Shown here: positions 25,224 through 34,499 of the stretch, one piece after another
How the letters are laid out: each line of letters opens with the position of its first letter
Position numbering within the stretch: position 1 is the first letter of the stretch
Position numbers and translations under genes: made by a program
Notes under the pieces: model-generated
What the model was told of the DNA's origin: nothing
The model's input: only the letters and a program-made list of their open reading frames with translations
Database searches by the model: none
NCBI RefSeq assembly: GCF_000002985.6
Contig: NC_003279.8
Span: 5,952,001 to 6,016,000 of the forward strand
Direction of reading: 5' to 3'
DNA from: Caenorhabditis elegans
Lineage: Eukaryota; Nematoda; Chromadorea; Rhabditida; Rhabditidae
DNA length: 64,000 nucleotides

Positions 25224-25528
25224 CAGCTGAAGGATCAGACCATCAGGAGGTACCCTTACGATCCTTCTTATCTGAAGGATCAGATCATCAGAAGGTACCC
25301 ATGTGATCCTTCGGAGCTGAAGGTTCAGAACATCAGGCAGAGCCTCATGTTCTTTTAGAGCTGAAGGATCAGAACATCAGGAAGAGCCTCGTGATCCTTT
25401 GGAGCTAAAGGATCAGACCATCAGAAGGTACCCTTACGATCCTTCTTATCTGAAGGATCAGATCATCAGAAGGTACCCATGTGATCCTTCGGAGCTGAAG
25501 GTTCAGACCATCAGGAAGAGCTTCACGA
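25224..25528. repeat. minisatellite, inverted copy (right arm)
   Basis: About seven units of the same 43-45 bp hairpin-forming repeat as at 23010-23862, in reverse orientation. The edge nearest 25528 continues into the same flanking sequence (AGCTTCACGATATTCCAAG) that borders the left array, showing that the array and its flank were inverted together. Confidence 0.9.
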
Positions 25529-26049
25529 TATTCCAAGTTAGTTGGACGTTTTACAGCTTTTCCCAAAAGACCATCGTTCATACATTCAATTGTGAGGGAA
25601 TTATAACCGAAAATCGATTGAAAATTGCATTAAAAAACTTATTCCAGAAAAATGTGAACAAAAATTAGTTGAAAAATACATATAAAAATCTAGTTGAAAA
25701 AAAGGTTGTCACCAAAGATATGCCCCCCAAGATACACCCCAGTTTGTCTACTGGATACTTTGCCCCCAAAGAACCTTTGCCACCCTAAAAGTTTATCATC
25801 TCGGAATGAAGGCCTGGAAAAAGTTTATGGTGGTTTTTTTTAACTTTTGCGACTGATCGCGACTTCTTTCTCATACGAGACGAGCTCGTTTATGAAACTG
25901 ATTTTTAAAAAATTTTAAAAGAAAACGACACAATTCGAGAAAAATAATTTCATTGAAAAATGCAGCAAAACTTCAGCAAAAAATCTACCATAGCCTCTTT
26001 TGCGCACCGAGACCCATTTGAATAAATCCGTGCGCCAATAAGAAGGCCT

Positions 26050-26800
26050 CCCAAAAGATGGGGAAAGTACGATAATTTAATTATAATTGTTCATAAATTT
26101 TCTTCGTTTTAATTCAACTTTATCATTTTTTTTAAACTAATTTAAATAGATATCATTTCATAATTTTGTGTTAGCGTGTAAAATAACTAGACCTCCCAAA
26201 AACTTTACTAATAAAAACTTTGAAAACTTAAGTCAGGTGGAAAAATATTTTCAAACGTGAGGTGAGTGAATGAATGAGCAAATATTGGTTGACGAGTTAG
26301 AAGAATATTTTGAAATTTCAACAAATGAATTCTGTTCACGTGAATGAATTCAATGTTGTTTAGGTTCTCGGGGCAGAAAAATAAAGTTCTTCAAACTGTA
26401 AGAATTTAAGTAGCTTAAAACTAAATTTGCAGGATGTGAAAAGTTGTTAAAAGTCAATCAATCAAATGTCAAATGTGTGATCCGTGTAGTCGTTTCGACA
26501 AGGAAGATGATGGGGGAAGAGAGAAAGAGAGGAAGAACCTGAAATATGAGTAGATGGCACCTCGGTGAGATAAAAAGCTGCAAAGCACCGAAGGAGCACC
26601 ACGCTGTGATAACATGTCGTCAGAGCCGTCTCCGAAAATCTCACTTATTGTTTTTGTTACAATGAAAATCGGGAGAATTTTTATTAAGCATTCCGAATCA
26701 GCTAGATAATCGGTGTTCATAAGTTTATCTCAGATCTTTATGAAAAATAGTTAAGAACAACACTGTTCTTCTGAAAGCACAACAAGGAACTATGTATTAC
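26050..26800. other. spacer between two large palindromes
   Basis: Single-copy-looking sequence separating the 22.6-26.0 kb and 26.8-31.1 kb inverted repeats. No spliced coding region or RNA gene is evident. Confidence 0.5.
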
Positions 26801-27300
26801 ATGTAATGGGGTTATTCAAGTAGTGTCGGAAAATTAAAAAGTGTATTTAAATACATATTTTGCCTTATTCAAGTAACAATAAAAACATGTATTTAAATAC
26901 ATTTGTGACGTAATTTTTCGACATTTTTCGACATTTTCCTACACTTTTTTACAGTAGTAAAAAATCGCGAAAAGCGCTCGAAATGGACAATCGCGGCGGG
27001 ACCCATTCGATGAAAAGTCGGTGTCCCTTTAACAATCGATATTGCGGAGGCCTTTTTCAGGGATTTTTTCGATTTTTTCATATATTTCGTTTGTTTCTCT
27101 TTAAAATCAGTTATAAAAAAATTAAATATTGAGTTCTTCTTTCAGAATACAAGCGATTTTTACCAAAATTATAGGTTTTTACTGCCAAAATTAGCGAAAA
27201 TGTCTGAAATACTTCATTTTACAATTTTACCCACTTGATTCTTGTTTCATTCTGTTTTATTTTGAAGAAAAACTTATTTTAATTCAAAAAACTTTTCAGT

Positions 27301-27783
27301 AATCGTCCCAATCAACAAGCTCACTCTTCAACAGTTCGAGATGCTCAACACGTGTGCTCAATATGTTCAAACGGGATCACAGAAGCTCACTCGAGAAGCT
27401 AACTACGTTATCACGGAGGTTAGGTTGTTTTAAAGTTTCTAAACTCCTGTTTAGTTAACATTTAAATGTTTCAGATGATCCCTATCTCGGCCACTCAACA
27501 TGGTTCGTGTCTACATCGGTCGTTTCCCAAATAGAGCATCCGATCATGATGCCGAGCACTTCTTCTGCGGATATGAAAAGCTGCCTGATGCCATAATGAA
27601 GAACATATTTGGTGTTGGTTGTAAGATAACTATTCTCATCAGAAACCCTCTAGAATGTTATAATTTCAGGATTTTCAAGATCGGAGCGATGCTGACGACA
27701 TCATTTTTGATGAGCAGAGAAGAATTTTGCTTGTGGAGAAGCTGAAGAACGCGAAGGAATACCCAACAATTAATCACGATTAG
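27301..27783 (+). pseudogene. gene fragment: unknown exon plus SR-protein RRM piece (left arm)
   Basis: An exon at 27301-27419 (INKLTLQQFEMLNTC, then QKLTREANYVITE) ends at a GTTAGG donor, and an acceptor at 27475 follows. Immediately after comes MVRVYIGRFPNRASDHDAEH, then a short intron and DFQDRSDADD. The second part resembles the N-terminal half of the RRM1 of worm SR splicing factors (closest, from memory, to rsp-2, which begins MVRVYIGRLPNRASD). The RRM is cut short: RNP1 is degraded and the frame soon ends (KEYPTINHD, stop near 27783). The first exon I do not recognise. The most likely origin is a chimera of duplicated partial genes, non-functional for RNA binding. Confidence 0.6.
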
Positions 27784-27865
27784 CTAGCTTGCTAGCTCAC
27801 AGATATGGGTAAAAACGATTTCGTACAATAAATTGAATCAAATATATTAATTTTCAGAAGCTCAA

Positions 27866-28130
27866 TGGCAGGTTGGCTCCGTGATCGGCTGGTCCCTTCG
27901 ATGTCTGATTGCAGTTCATTGCTTCAGAGAGCAGCGGCGGAGTTTTATCAAAATAAGATGGTTTAATAGTTTTCAAATTTGTTCGAAAAATATTAAATTA
28001 TTTCCAGAGCGATCCGCTTTGCAATTGGGATCAATTGAATCCGGAGCATGTCTCAATGGTGGCCGCTCGAATCGCCAAGTTTTCCAAGAGAAGTCGGATC
28101 TCTATAATTCTAGTTTTGCATTTAAAAAAT
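27866..28130 (+). pseudogene. gene fragment, unknown protein (left arm)
   Basis: After an ATTTTCAG acceptor near 27858, a frame encodes MAGWLRDRLVPSMSDCSSLL...AEFYQNKM. A small intron (GTTTAA...TTTCCAG) follows, then SDPLCNWDQLNPEHVSMVAA...IAKFSKRSRI. The sequence is compositionally protein-like and the splice signals are intact, but it is short and ends in a low-quality tail. It is probably part of a gene whose full copy lies elsewhere, or a small gene of its own. An identical copy lies in the other arm. Confidence 0.45.
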
Positions 28131-28276
28131 TTATGAATTTTCCACTTGTTATTATAAGAAAAAAAAATGAATCAATTAATTAAATTAACAATTTATGCCA
28201 CAACAGAAAACAAAACAAATAACACTTTTAAAATGAAAGTGATAACGAAAGCAAATAATATGCAAAATATACGATT

Positions 28277-29588
28277 CTACTCTTTTTTTAACTGATACAA
28301 AGAGTTTGAATCTCTACTGTAAGAAAAATGGCTCAAATCATGAAGATCAGAATTCTGAGATGAAGATGATGAAGAAGCATTACACTGAGACGACGAAGGT
28401 ATATTTGGATATGGAAACGGTGGGTCTTGATGATACTGAGGAAATTGTGGATAAGTATTATAGTGTTGTGGGTGTGGAACAGAATAATAACTCATTGGCT
28501 GCGAATTATATGAAGGAGGAGCAAATTGGGTAGTTGGGCGGAAGCTGTCAGCGTTTTGATTCTCTTTTGCCTTGAGGTTTTCAATAAATTTCAGAACTTG
28601 GTACTCCATCAAACTGGCATCACTGTGTGATATACCATCTACACTTTTCTCAAAAGCTTGGCACACTCGGCTTCCACATTTGACATCATCATCATCTTGC
28701 TTCATAAAATTCTTCATTAAAAATTGAGCATCTTCCATTGCTTCTTCCCTCGAATAGCCACTTTTTGATTTTCTGTGCTCTTTTTTCTGATCATTTTTTT
28801 TTTGAAGAGCTCGTCTCAGTTGGAAGAACATCAACATCAGGTCCGGCTCCGACGATAAAGGAACTGTAAAATTGGAGTTGAAAATAATATTTTAATGTCT
28901 TTTCCACGAACCATGTTGGTGCTCTGTGAGTGATATCTTCATCCATAAAGGACATCAACTCGGCATAACAGAACAGATCTTTCTTTGGTGTCACGGCGGA
29001 TCCTGATGGAGCCTTTTGGATTCGTGTCAAATGAGATTTGTAGGTTGTAGCCATTTTTTTGAAAAGAGCAGCAGCAGTTTTTCCTGAAAACGAAGTCCAT
29101 AAATTGCTAACTTATAATGCCTTTACCTGGAGTTCTTCCTTTTCCCATAAACGTATTGCAAGTCCTCTCGATTTCGGCCCACGCAGGCATCCCTTTCTCT
29201 TTTTTTCTGTGAAAATCCGAATCTTTTGTGTGCCACAGAAAAGGCTTGTCCGAGACAAGACGAAGAAACTGTTCCATTTCGCTTCTTCCATACTGAATTT
29301 TTCAATTTTTAAAGAAAAACTACGAAGAATTCTTACATCTTTATAATCATCGCCACCTTTCTGTGGCCGACCTGCTCCACGAAGGCGAACATTCCGATTT
29401 TTTAGCTTTGGCGTATCTATCGTAACTGATCCTACATCCTCATAATCAGAAAGCAATAGCTTTCTGAGTTCTTCCCTTCCCGGTGACTCGAGAACTTCGT
29501 CGTCGCTATCAAACAGGCAATCAGTGATCCTTCGTTTGGGTGTTTTTGAAGCTTCTTTGCCAAAGTCAGAATCTGAGTCGGAACTCAT
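28277..29588 (-). CDS. MADF-domain (MADF-BESS-like) protein, frame conflict near the middle
   Basis: Exons 29588-29337, 29292-29127, 29083-28912 and 28863-28277. The N-terminus is acidic and Ser-rich (MSSDSDSDFGK, DSDDEVLES) with a short basic GRPQK patch. A MADF-like, DNA-binding Myb/SANT-related domain follows: EQFLRLVSDKPFLWH, MPAWAEIERTCN, FKKMATTYKSHLTRI and LFCYAELMSFMDED. The last exon has a long frame whose middle (RVCQAFEKSVDGI, EYQVLKFIENLKA) is BESS-like, then a Gln/Pro/Tyr-rich tail. Splicing as read enters this exon in the wrong frame and stops at an A10 run (TCTTCAAAAAAAAAATGA); one A fewer would join the two halves. The gene is therefore real but possibly mutated, mis-sequenced or differently spliced. 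It sits between the two arms of the inverted repeat. Confidence 0.65.
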
Positions 29589-29817
29589 TTCCGAGCTGTA
29601 AAACTACATCCATAGGGTAATAAATCAAAAAGAATTAGCAGTTTTTAGAATTTTGACTGCATCGGAGATAGAAAATATTTAGAAATAGAAGATTGACTGC
29701 GTAATTTGTGAAAGCTCTAAATATATTGAAGAAACTGACTAAACCTGAAAAAAGGAAACGAAGAATAATTAATTAATTGATTCATTTTTTTTTCTTATAA
29801 TAACAAGTGGAAAATTC

Positions 29818-30090
29818 ATAAATTTTTTAAATGCAAAACTAGAATTATAGAGATCCGACTTCTCTTGGAAAACTTGGCGATTCGAGCGGCCACCATTGAG
29901 ACATGCTCCGGATTCAATTGATCCCAATTGCAAAGCGGATCGCTCTGGAAATAATTTAATATTTTTCGAACAAATTTGAAAACTATTAAACCATCTTATT
30001 TTGATAAAACTCCGCCGCTGCTCTCTGAAGCAATGAACTGCAATCAGACATCGAAGGGACCAGCCGATCACGGAGCCAACCTGCCATTGA
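29818..30090 (-). pseudogene. gene fragment, unknown protein (right arm copy)
   Basis: Inverted copy of 27866-28130 with the same frame, splice signals and translation (MAGWLRDRLVPS..., SDPLCNWDQLNPEHV...). No difference was seen between the two copies over the coding part. Confidence 0.45.
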
Positions 30091-30164
30091 GCTTCTGAAA
30101 ATTAATATATTTGATTCAATTTATTGTACGAAATCGTTTTTACCCATATCTGTGAGCTAGCAAG

Positions 30165-30650
30165 CTAGCTAATCGTGATTAATTGTTGGGTATTCCTTCG
30201 CGTTCTTCAGCTTCTCCACAAGCAAAATTCTTCTCTGCTCATCAAAAATGATGTCGTCAGCATCGCTCCGATCTTGAAAATCCTGAAATTATAACATTCT
30301 AGAGGGTTTCTGATGAGAATAGTTATCTTACAACCAACACCAAATATGTTCTTCATTATGGCATCAGGCAGCTTTTCATATCCGCAGAAGAAGTGCTCGG
30401 CATCATGATCGGATGCTCTATTTGGGAAACGACCGATGTAGACACGAACCATGTTGAGTGGCCGAGATAGGGATCATCTGAAACATTTAAATGTTAACTA
30501 AACAGGAGTTTAGAAACTTTAAAACAACCTAACCTCCGTGATAACGTAGTTAGCTTCTCGAGTGAGCTTCTGTGATCCCGTTTGAACATATTGAGCACAC
30601 GTGTTGAGCATCTCGAACTGTTGAAGAGTGAGCTTGTTGATTGGGACGAT
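30165..30650 (-). pseudogene. SR-protein RRM fragment and unknown exon (right arm copy)
   Basis: Inverted copy of 27301-27783: the same MVRVYIGRFPNRASD start, the same early stop and the same upstream exon with its GTTAGG donor. It is identical to the left-arm copy in the parts compared. Confidence 0.6.
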
Positions 30651-31345
30651 TACTGAAAAGTTTTTTGAATTAAAATAAGTTTTTCTTCAAAATAAAACAG
30701 AATGAAACAAGAATCAAGTGGGTAAAATTGTAAAATGAAGTATTTCAGACATTTTCGCTAATTTTGGCAGTAAAAACCTATAATTTTGGTAAAAATCGCT
30801 TGTATTCTGAAAGAAGAACTCAATATTTAATTTTTTTATAACTGATTTTAAAGAGAAACAAACGAAATATATGAAAAAATCGAAAAAATCCCTGAAAAAG
30901 GCCTCCGCAATATCGATTGTTAAAGGGACACCGACTTTTCATCGAATGGGTCCCGCCGCGATTGTCCATTTCGAGCGCTTTTTTACTACTGTAAAAAAGT
31001 GTAGGAAAATGTCGAAAAATTACGTCACAAATGTATTTAAATACATGTTTTTATTGTTACTTGAATAAGGCAAAATATGTATTTAAATACACTTTTTAAT
31101 TTTCCGACACTACTTGAATAACCCCATAACTTCCCGAAAAGTTACGTCTAAATTAAATCAGACGATTAGAAACAGGAAATCGTATTGCTCGTAACAAGTA
31201 GGGAGAAGGGATTCACAAAAAATAAATAATATACACTAGTGGAATGCGGGAGTAAATTATAAAAGTTTGAAGGGGAGTATGCATTTATAATTTGGGAGAA
31301 AACTATGGAATCTAGGGTAAAACGAAAGTCATACAAGAAATGTCT

Positions 31346-33859
31346 CTAATTGAATCCTTCCGCCAGTGATTTCGCCTCTGCGATTTTCAACGTAAAGAAG
31401 CGTTTGGTGAGCTGGTTCGGAATCTTAGTGGAGATCTGAAATTTGAGCATTTTCTGCTTGGCCCGAGTTTTATTCATTCAGAAACATACGAGCTCCATGG
31501 CGAAAATGTTGGCTTTGAAGGCATCTTGATTATTTGAGTTGGCCGTAAGTCGCAAAAAGTTGATCATACTGTCTGCCAGGCCCTTCATATCATCGGATAC
31601 TTGCGCGAACTCATCAACAGCAGAATCTGAAAAATTGTTGTTAGTAATGAAGCATATTGGTTTCAGCCAAGGTTTCTTTAATGAAAATATGAATAAAGAG
31701 CCTTCCAAGCTGCTATTTTTGAAAGAATGGAGATAAAAATATTTTTGAAGTGGCCTAAAAAAACTGTACTTGTTGTTGCTTCTGCTCCGCTCTCCATTTC
31801 AGTTGCGGATTGCTCTCTTTCAGAGTTTGGCCAGTTTTCAGTGTCGTTCAAATTGTCTTGAGCAATTGTTATCAATCGAGCGTTAGTCGAAGAATTCGAG
31901 ATGCTCATATCCTGAAATTTAAACATTGTTATTTTCACTAGTTATTATTAGAAACAATACCTGATTTATGCTCGAGTTCGCCGTGTTCTGAGCAGTTGGT
32001 CTAGATGTGTTCGATCCGCACGGTCCAGTTGTCGCAGCAAATGTTGCGACTTGAATTGAATTTCCTGAACTCAGTGACTCTAAAAATTTATAAAATTTTT
32101 CTCATACATTCTCAAACGCACAAACCTCTTCTAAAAGCTGGTGATGGAATTTGACGGCCAAATATGTGGGAATGACCGGTTGCATTTCTTATTATTGGAG
32201 CCACTGATGGAAGAACTGTATGATTGTTTTCGTTTAACACATGTTGTGAAGGAATAACTTGAATATCCGTCGGCAAAGCAGCATGGCTTTCAGAAATTAT
32301 GGCACAAACAGATTCCGCATTCGCGGTCTGTGTTGAATTTTGTCGAGCCTCGAGATAGTTACAACTGGCTTGACTAACCACCTGGTTTCCGATTTGGCGA
32401 GATTCAACAGATCGCTCCTCTCTTATTTCTTCGGTACCCCTCCCATCTTCCAAATATCTTCCGTTCAATGCAAGGTTGTTGATTGATTCCGGAATCGTTT
32501 GGACTTCTCCTGAAGACTCATCGAATGTTGGCTGTGGAGTCGGATTCGCAGTTATAGCCTGGGACTGGTTGATGGCAAAAGATTGCATGCTCGATCTTGA
32601 CTCGTTTATACGATCCCAATTGTCACGATTGTTATCAAGTGGATTTTGTCTTTGTGACTGCATGAAATCGTCAATATTGTCATTATTACATGGACAATCA
32701 GCACCATTGGTACTTCCGAGCTCCTGCGCAATCACACTCTCTTCCAAATCCAGCCTGAAAATCGGTGATTTAAAATTTTTTATTATGGATTAGTAATAAC
32801 TCACACGACCGAACTATTGTGGTCATCAATATCCACCGTTGGCAGTTGTTTTGAAACAAGTTCGTCATATGATAAAGCCGTGGGGTCATTTTCTGCAACA
32901 GATCGGTGTCCAATAACGTCTTTGATTTCAAGTGCCATTGTCATTGATGTTCCGAGAATGGAAGGGCAATCGAAGATAAGCTTATCTCCTCTATCATCCT
33001 TTTTATAAATGAGTGCATGAACTCCAGATTTTCGCTTGACTTTATCTTTATAAAATTCGTTGATCTGTCCATTCAAATCTGCTCCGAAGTCCTTACGAAT
33101 TTCCAAAATTCCGACAGCTCGACAACAGTAAAGAGCACAAGGATAGGATTCGATCGTGAATTTGCCAAGATGAAAAAGTGTTTTCAGTTTGACCGAGACG
33201 ACCTGAGGAGTATCAAGGAATGCCACCATGTATTTGCGATCAGCGTCTGAAACGTTGTTGTCTCCATCTTCAAATAGGATGACGCAGCGATAACACTTGT
33301 TATCTCGGTGCTTGAAGATATAGATGGTGCCAGGGGTGATTTCGGCTTCAGTAGGACTCTTCATGTTTGGTGCCGCGTTTTCCATTGAAGCATTCATTCC
33401 CATCGGAACGGGTTTGGACAGATCGAAGGCTAAGACGGTAAACGGGTGCATCGCATAAACCGGGCAGATCTAAAATTAAAGTTATACATTTTATCATTCG
33501 ATATAGAAATCCCACATTTAAATAGGACGGGAAACGGATGTCCGCGTTGGCAGTGTTCTTCTTCAGCTCCAAAATATCCACATCACTGATATGGCGGCAT
33601 TTTGACTTTACAGGTATGGCATGCGTTAGCTCTTGATTGCGAAAACCATATGTGTCTGAAAGTAAGCTTGGTTTCACATGAGAATCCAGTGTTAACAATA
33701 TTTACCTTTGTACGGATCATATTCAAAGATTGTGGAGAAACGAGAGCATATAAACTGATCAGCAATATTTAATTCTTCGCGTTTGAACGGTCTTCCTGCA
33801 TCATGCATCTCCTCAGCAAGACAGTAGGCGTCGTCCCATTGCTGCTTCTCATTGCTCAT
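31346..33859 (-). CDS. Tudor-domain protein with long disordered C-terminus
   Basis: Eight exons (33859-33706, 33655-33516, 33469-32805, 32754-32126, 32079-31961, 31911-31770, 31626-31490, 31435-31346), all phase-consistent, give 691 residues. Around residues 145-225 lies an extended-Tudor-like block: GTIYIFKHRDNKCYRCVIL, KYMVAFLDTPQVVSVKL, then LFHL and YPCALYCCRAVGI, matching the barrel plus the YPxxAxxC-type strand of germ-granule Tudor proteins. Such domains bind methylated Arg/Lys or act as scaffolds in small-RNA pathways. The rest (about residues 320-640) is Asn/Gln/Ser-rich and probably disordered; the last 75 residues are helical-looking (FAQVSDDMKGLADSMINFL). There is no membrane segment. 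I cannot name the gene. Its start is divergent from the PWWP gene, 640 bp away. Confidence 0.85.
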
Positions 33860-34499
33860 GTTTCAACTCCTAGAAAAAATTATTTGAATTAATATAGGAG
33901 GGCCTTTGCTAGATTGCGAATGATGAGTAATTACTAAAAGATAGTTCGTGTAGCATTCACACATTTTCAGATCTATTGAAAACTACAAAACATACAGAAA
34001 AACAGAGAAAAAAGAAAAACTTTAGGCCCAAACAAAAAATTTTGGGCAAAAATCTCATGGAGAATTCTAGAATTCTTGTCCACGACGTTTTTGTGCAAAC
34101 ACGGTGACGCTAAAGTGAACCAAAACTTTTCTACCGTAACCGAAGCTATGTTTCAAATAAATTTATGGGCCTCCATTCGAATTAAAAATTAATTCGAATC
34201 CATTCTTTAGATTTTTGTGTTTTAGCTATACTTTTGTATGTAAATAGGTTTATATAATGTATTTCACATCTTAATTATTTAATTCTAGAATTATTATATC
34301 AGTTTCTTCTTTCTTTTTCAATATTTTGGCGCTTGTTACAAATTGCGCAAGTGCAACCACTATTGACGCATTTCATGATCCAACCCGTGGTGCTAGCGCA
34401 TTTTGTGTCTTTTTGTCTTTTCTGTCGCAGAATTGAACGTTTATTTTTTTATTTGAAGTTAAATTGCTACTTAATAAAGCATATTTCTCAGGATTTTCA
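33860..34499. promoter_or_regulatory. shared divergent promoter region (Tudor / PWWP genes)
   Basis: About 640 bp between two divergent start codons, with no coding content. It presumably contains both promoters. The + strand gene has a TTTCTCAG acceptor 8 bases before its ATG, indicating trans-splicing or a 5' intron. Confidence 0.45.

Larger units (their letters stand above)
22655..26043. mobile_element. large palindromic repeat element with terminal inverted repeats
   Basis: The ends are inverted copies (left GGCGCACGGATTTATTCA at about 22660, right its reverse complement, closing at about 26036). Inside, long stretches recur in reverse orientation: 22690-23010 matches 25528-25810, and 24370-24715 matches 24895-25222. 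Both arms carry the same minisatellite, about 850 bp on the left and about 300 bp on the right. About 500 bp of the left arm (23870-24370) has no right-arm partner, and about 170 bp near 25815-25990 is right-specific. The centre of symmetry is near 24800. No transposase was seen. It behaves like a foldback-type or composite DNA element, or an inverted segmental duplication that later diverged. Confidence 0.8.
26806..28185 (+). repeat. left arm of 1.36-kb near-identical inverted repeat
   Basis: This arm is the reverse complement of 29767-31127. Every segment I compared is identical except about 19 bp of indels near 26930-26980: an extra TCGACATTT unit and an extra TCGCGAAA on the left. The arm carries exon-like pieces with intact splice signals (see the pseudogene entries). 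The spacer between the arms is about 1.58 kb and holds a MADF-domain gene. Confidence 0.93.
29767..31127 (-). repeat. right arm of 1.36-kb near-identical inverted repeat
   Basis: Mirror copy of 26806-28185. The inner boundary is at a run of AATTAATTAATTGATTCA; the outer boundary is at ACTACTTGAATAACCCCAT, where similarity to the left arm stops. Both outer ends contain a short internal palindrome around GTATTTAAATAC, present twice per arm. Confidence 0.93.

Noticed and set aside
28306..28533. 75-residue + strand frame opposite the MADF gene's last exon
   Set aside because: Antisense shadow of a clearly coding minus-strand exon; composition mirrors it.
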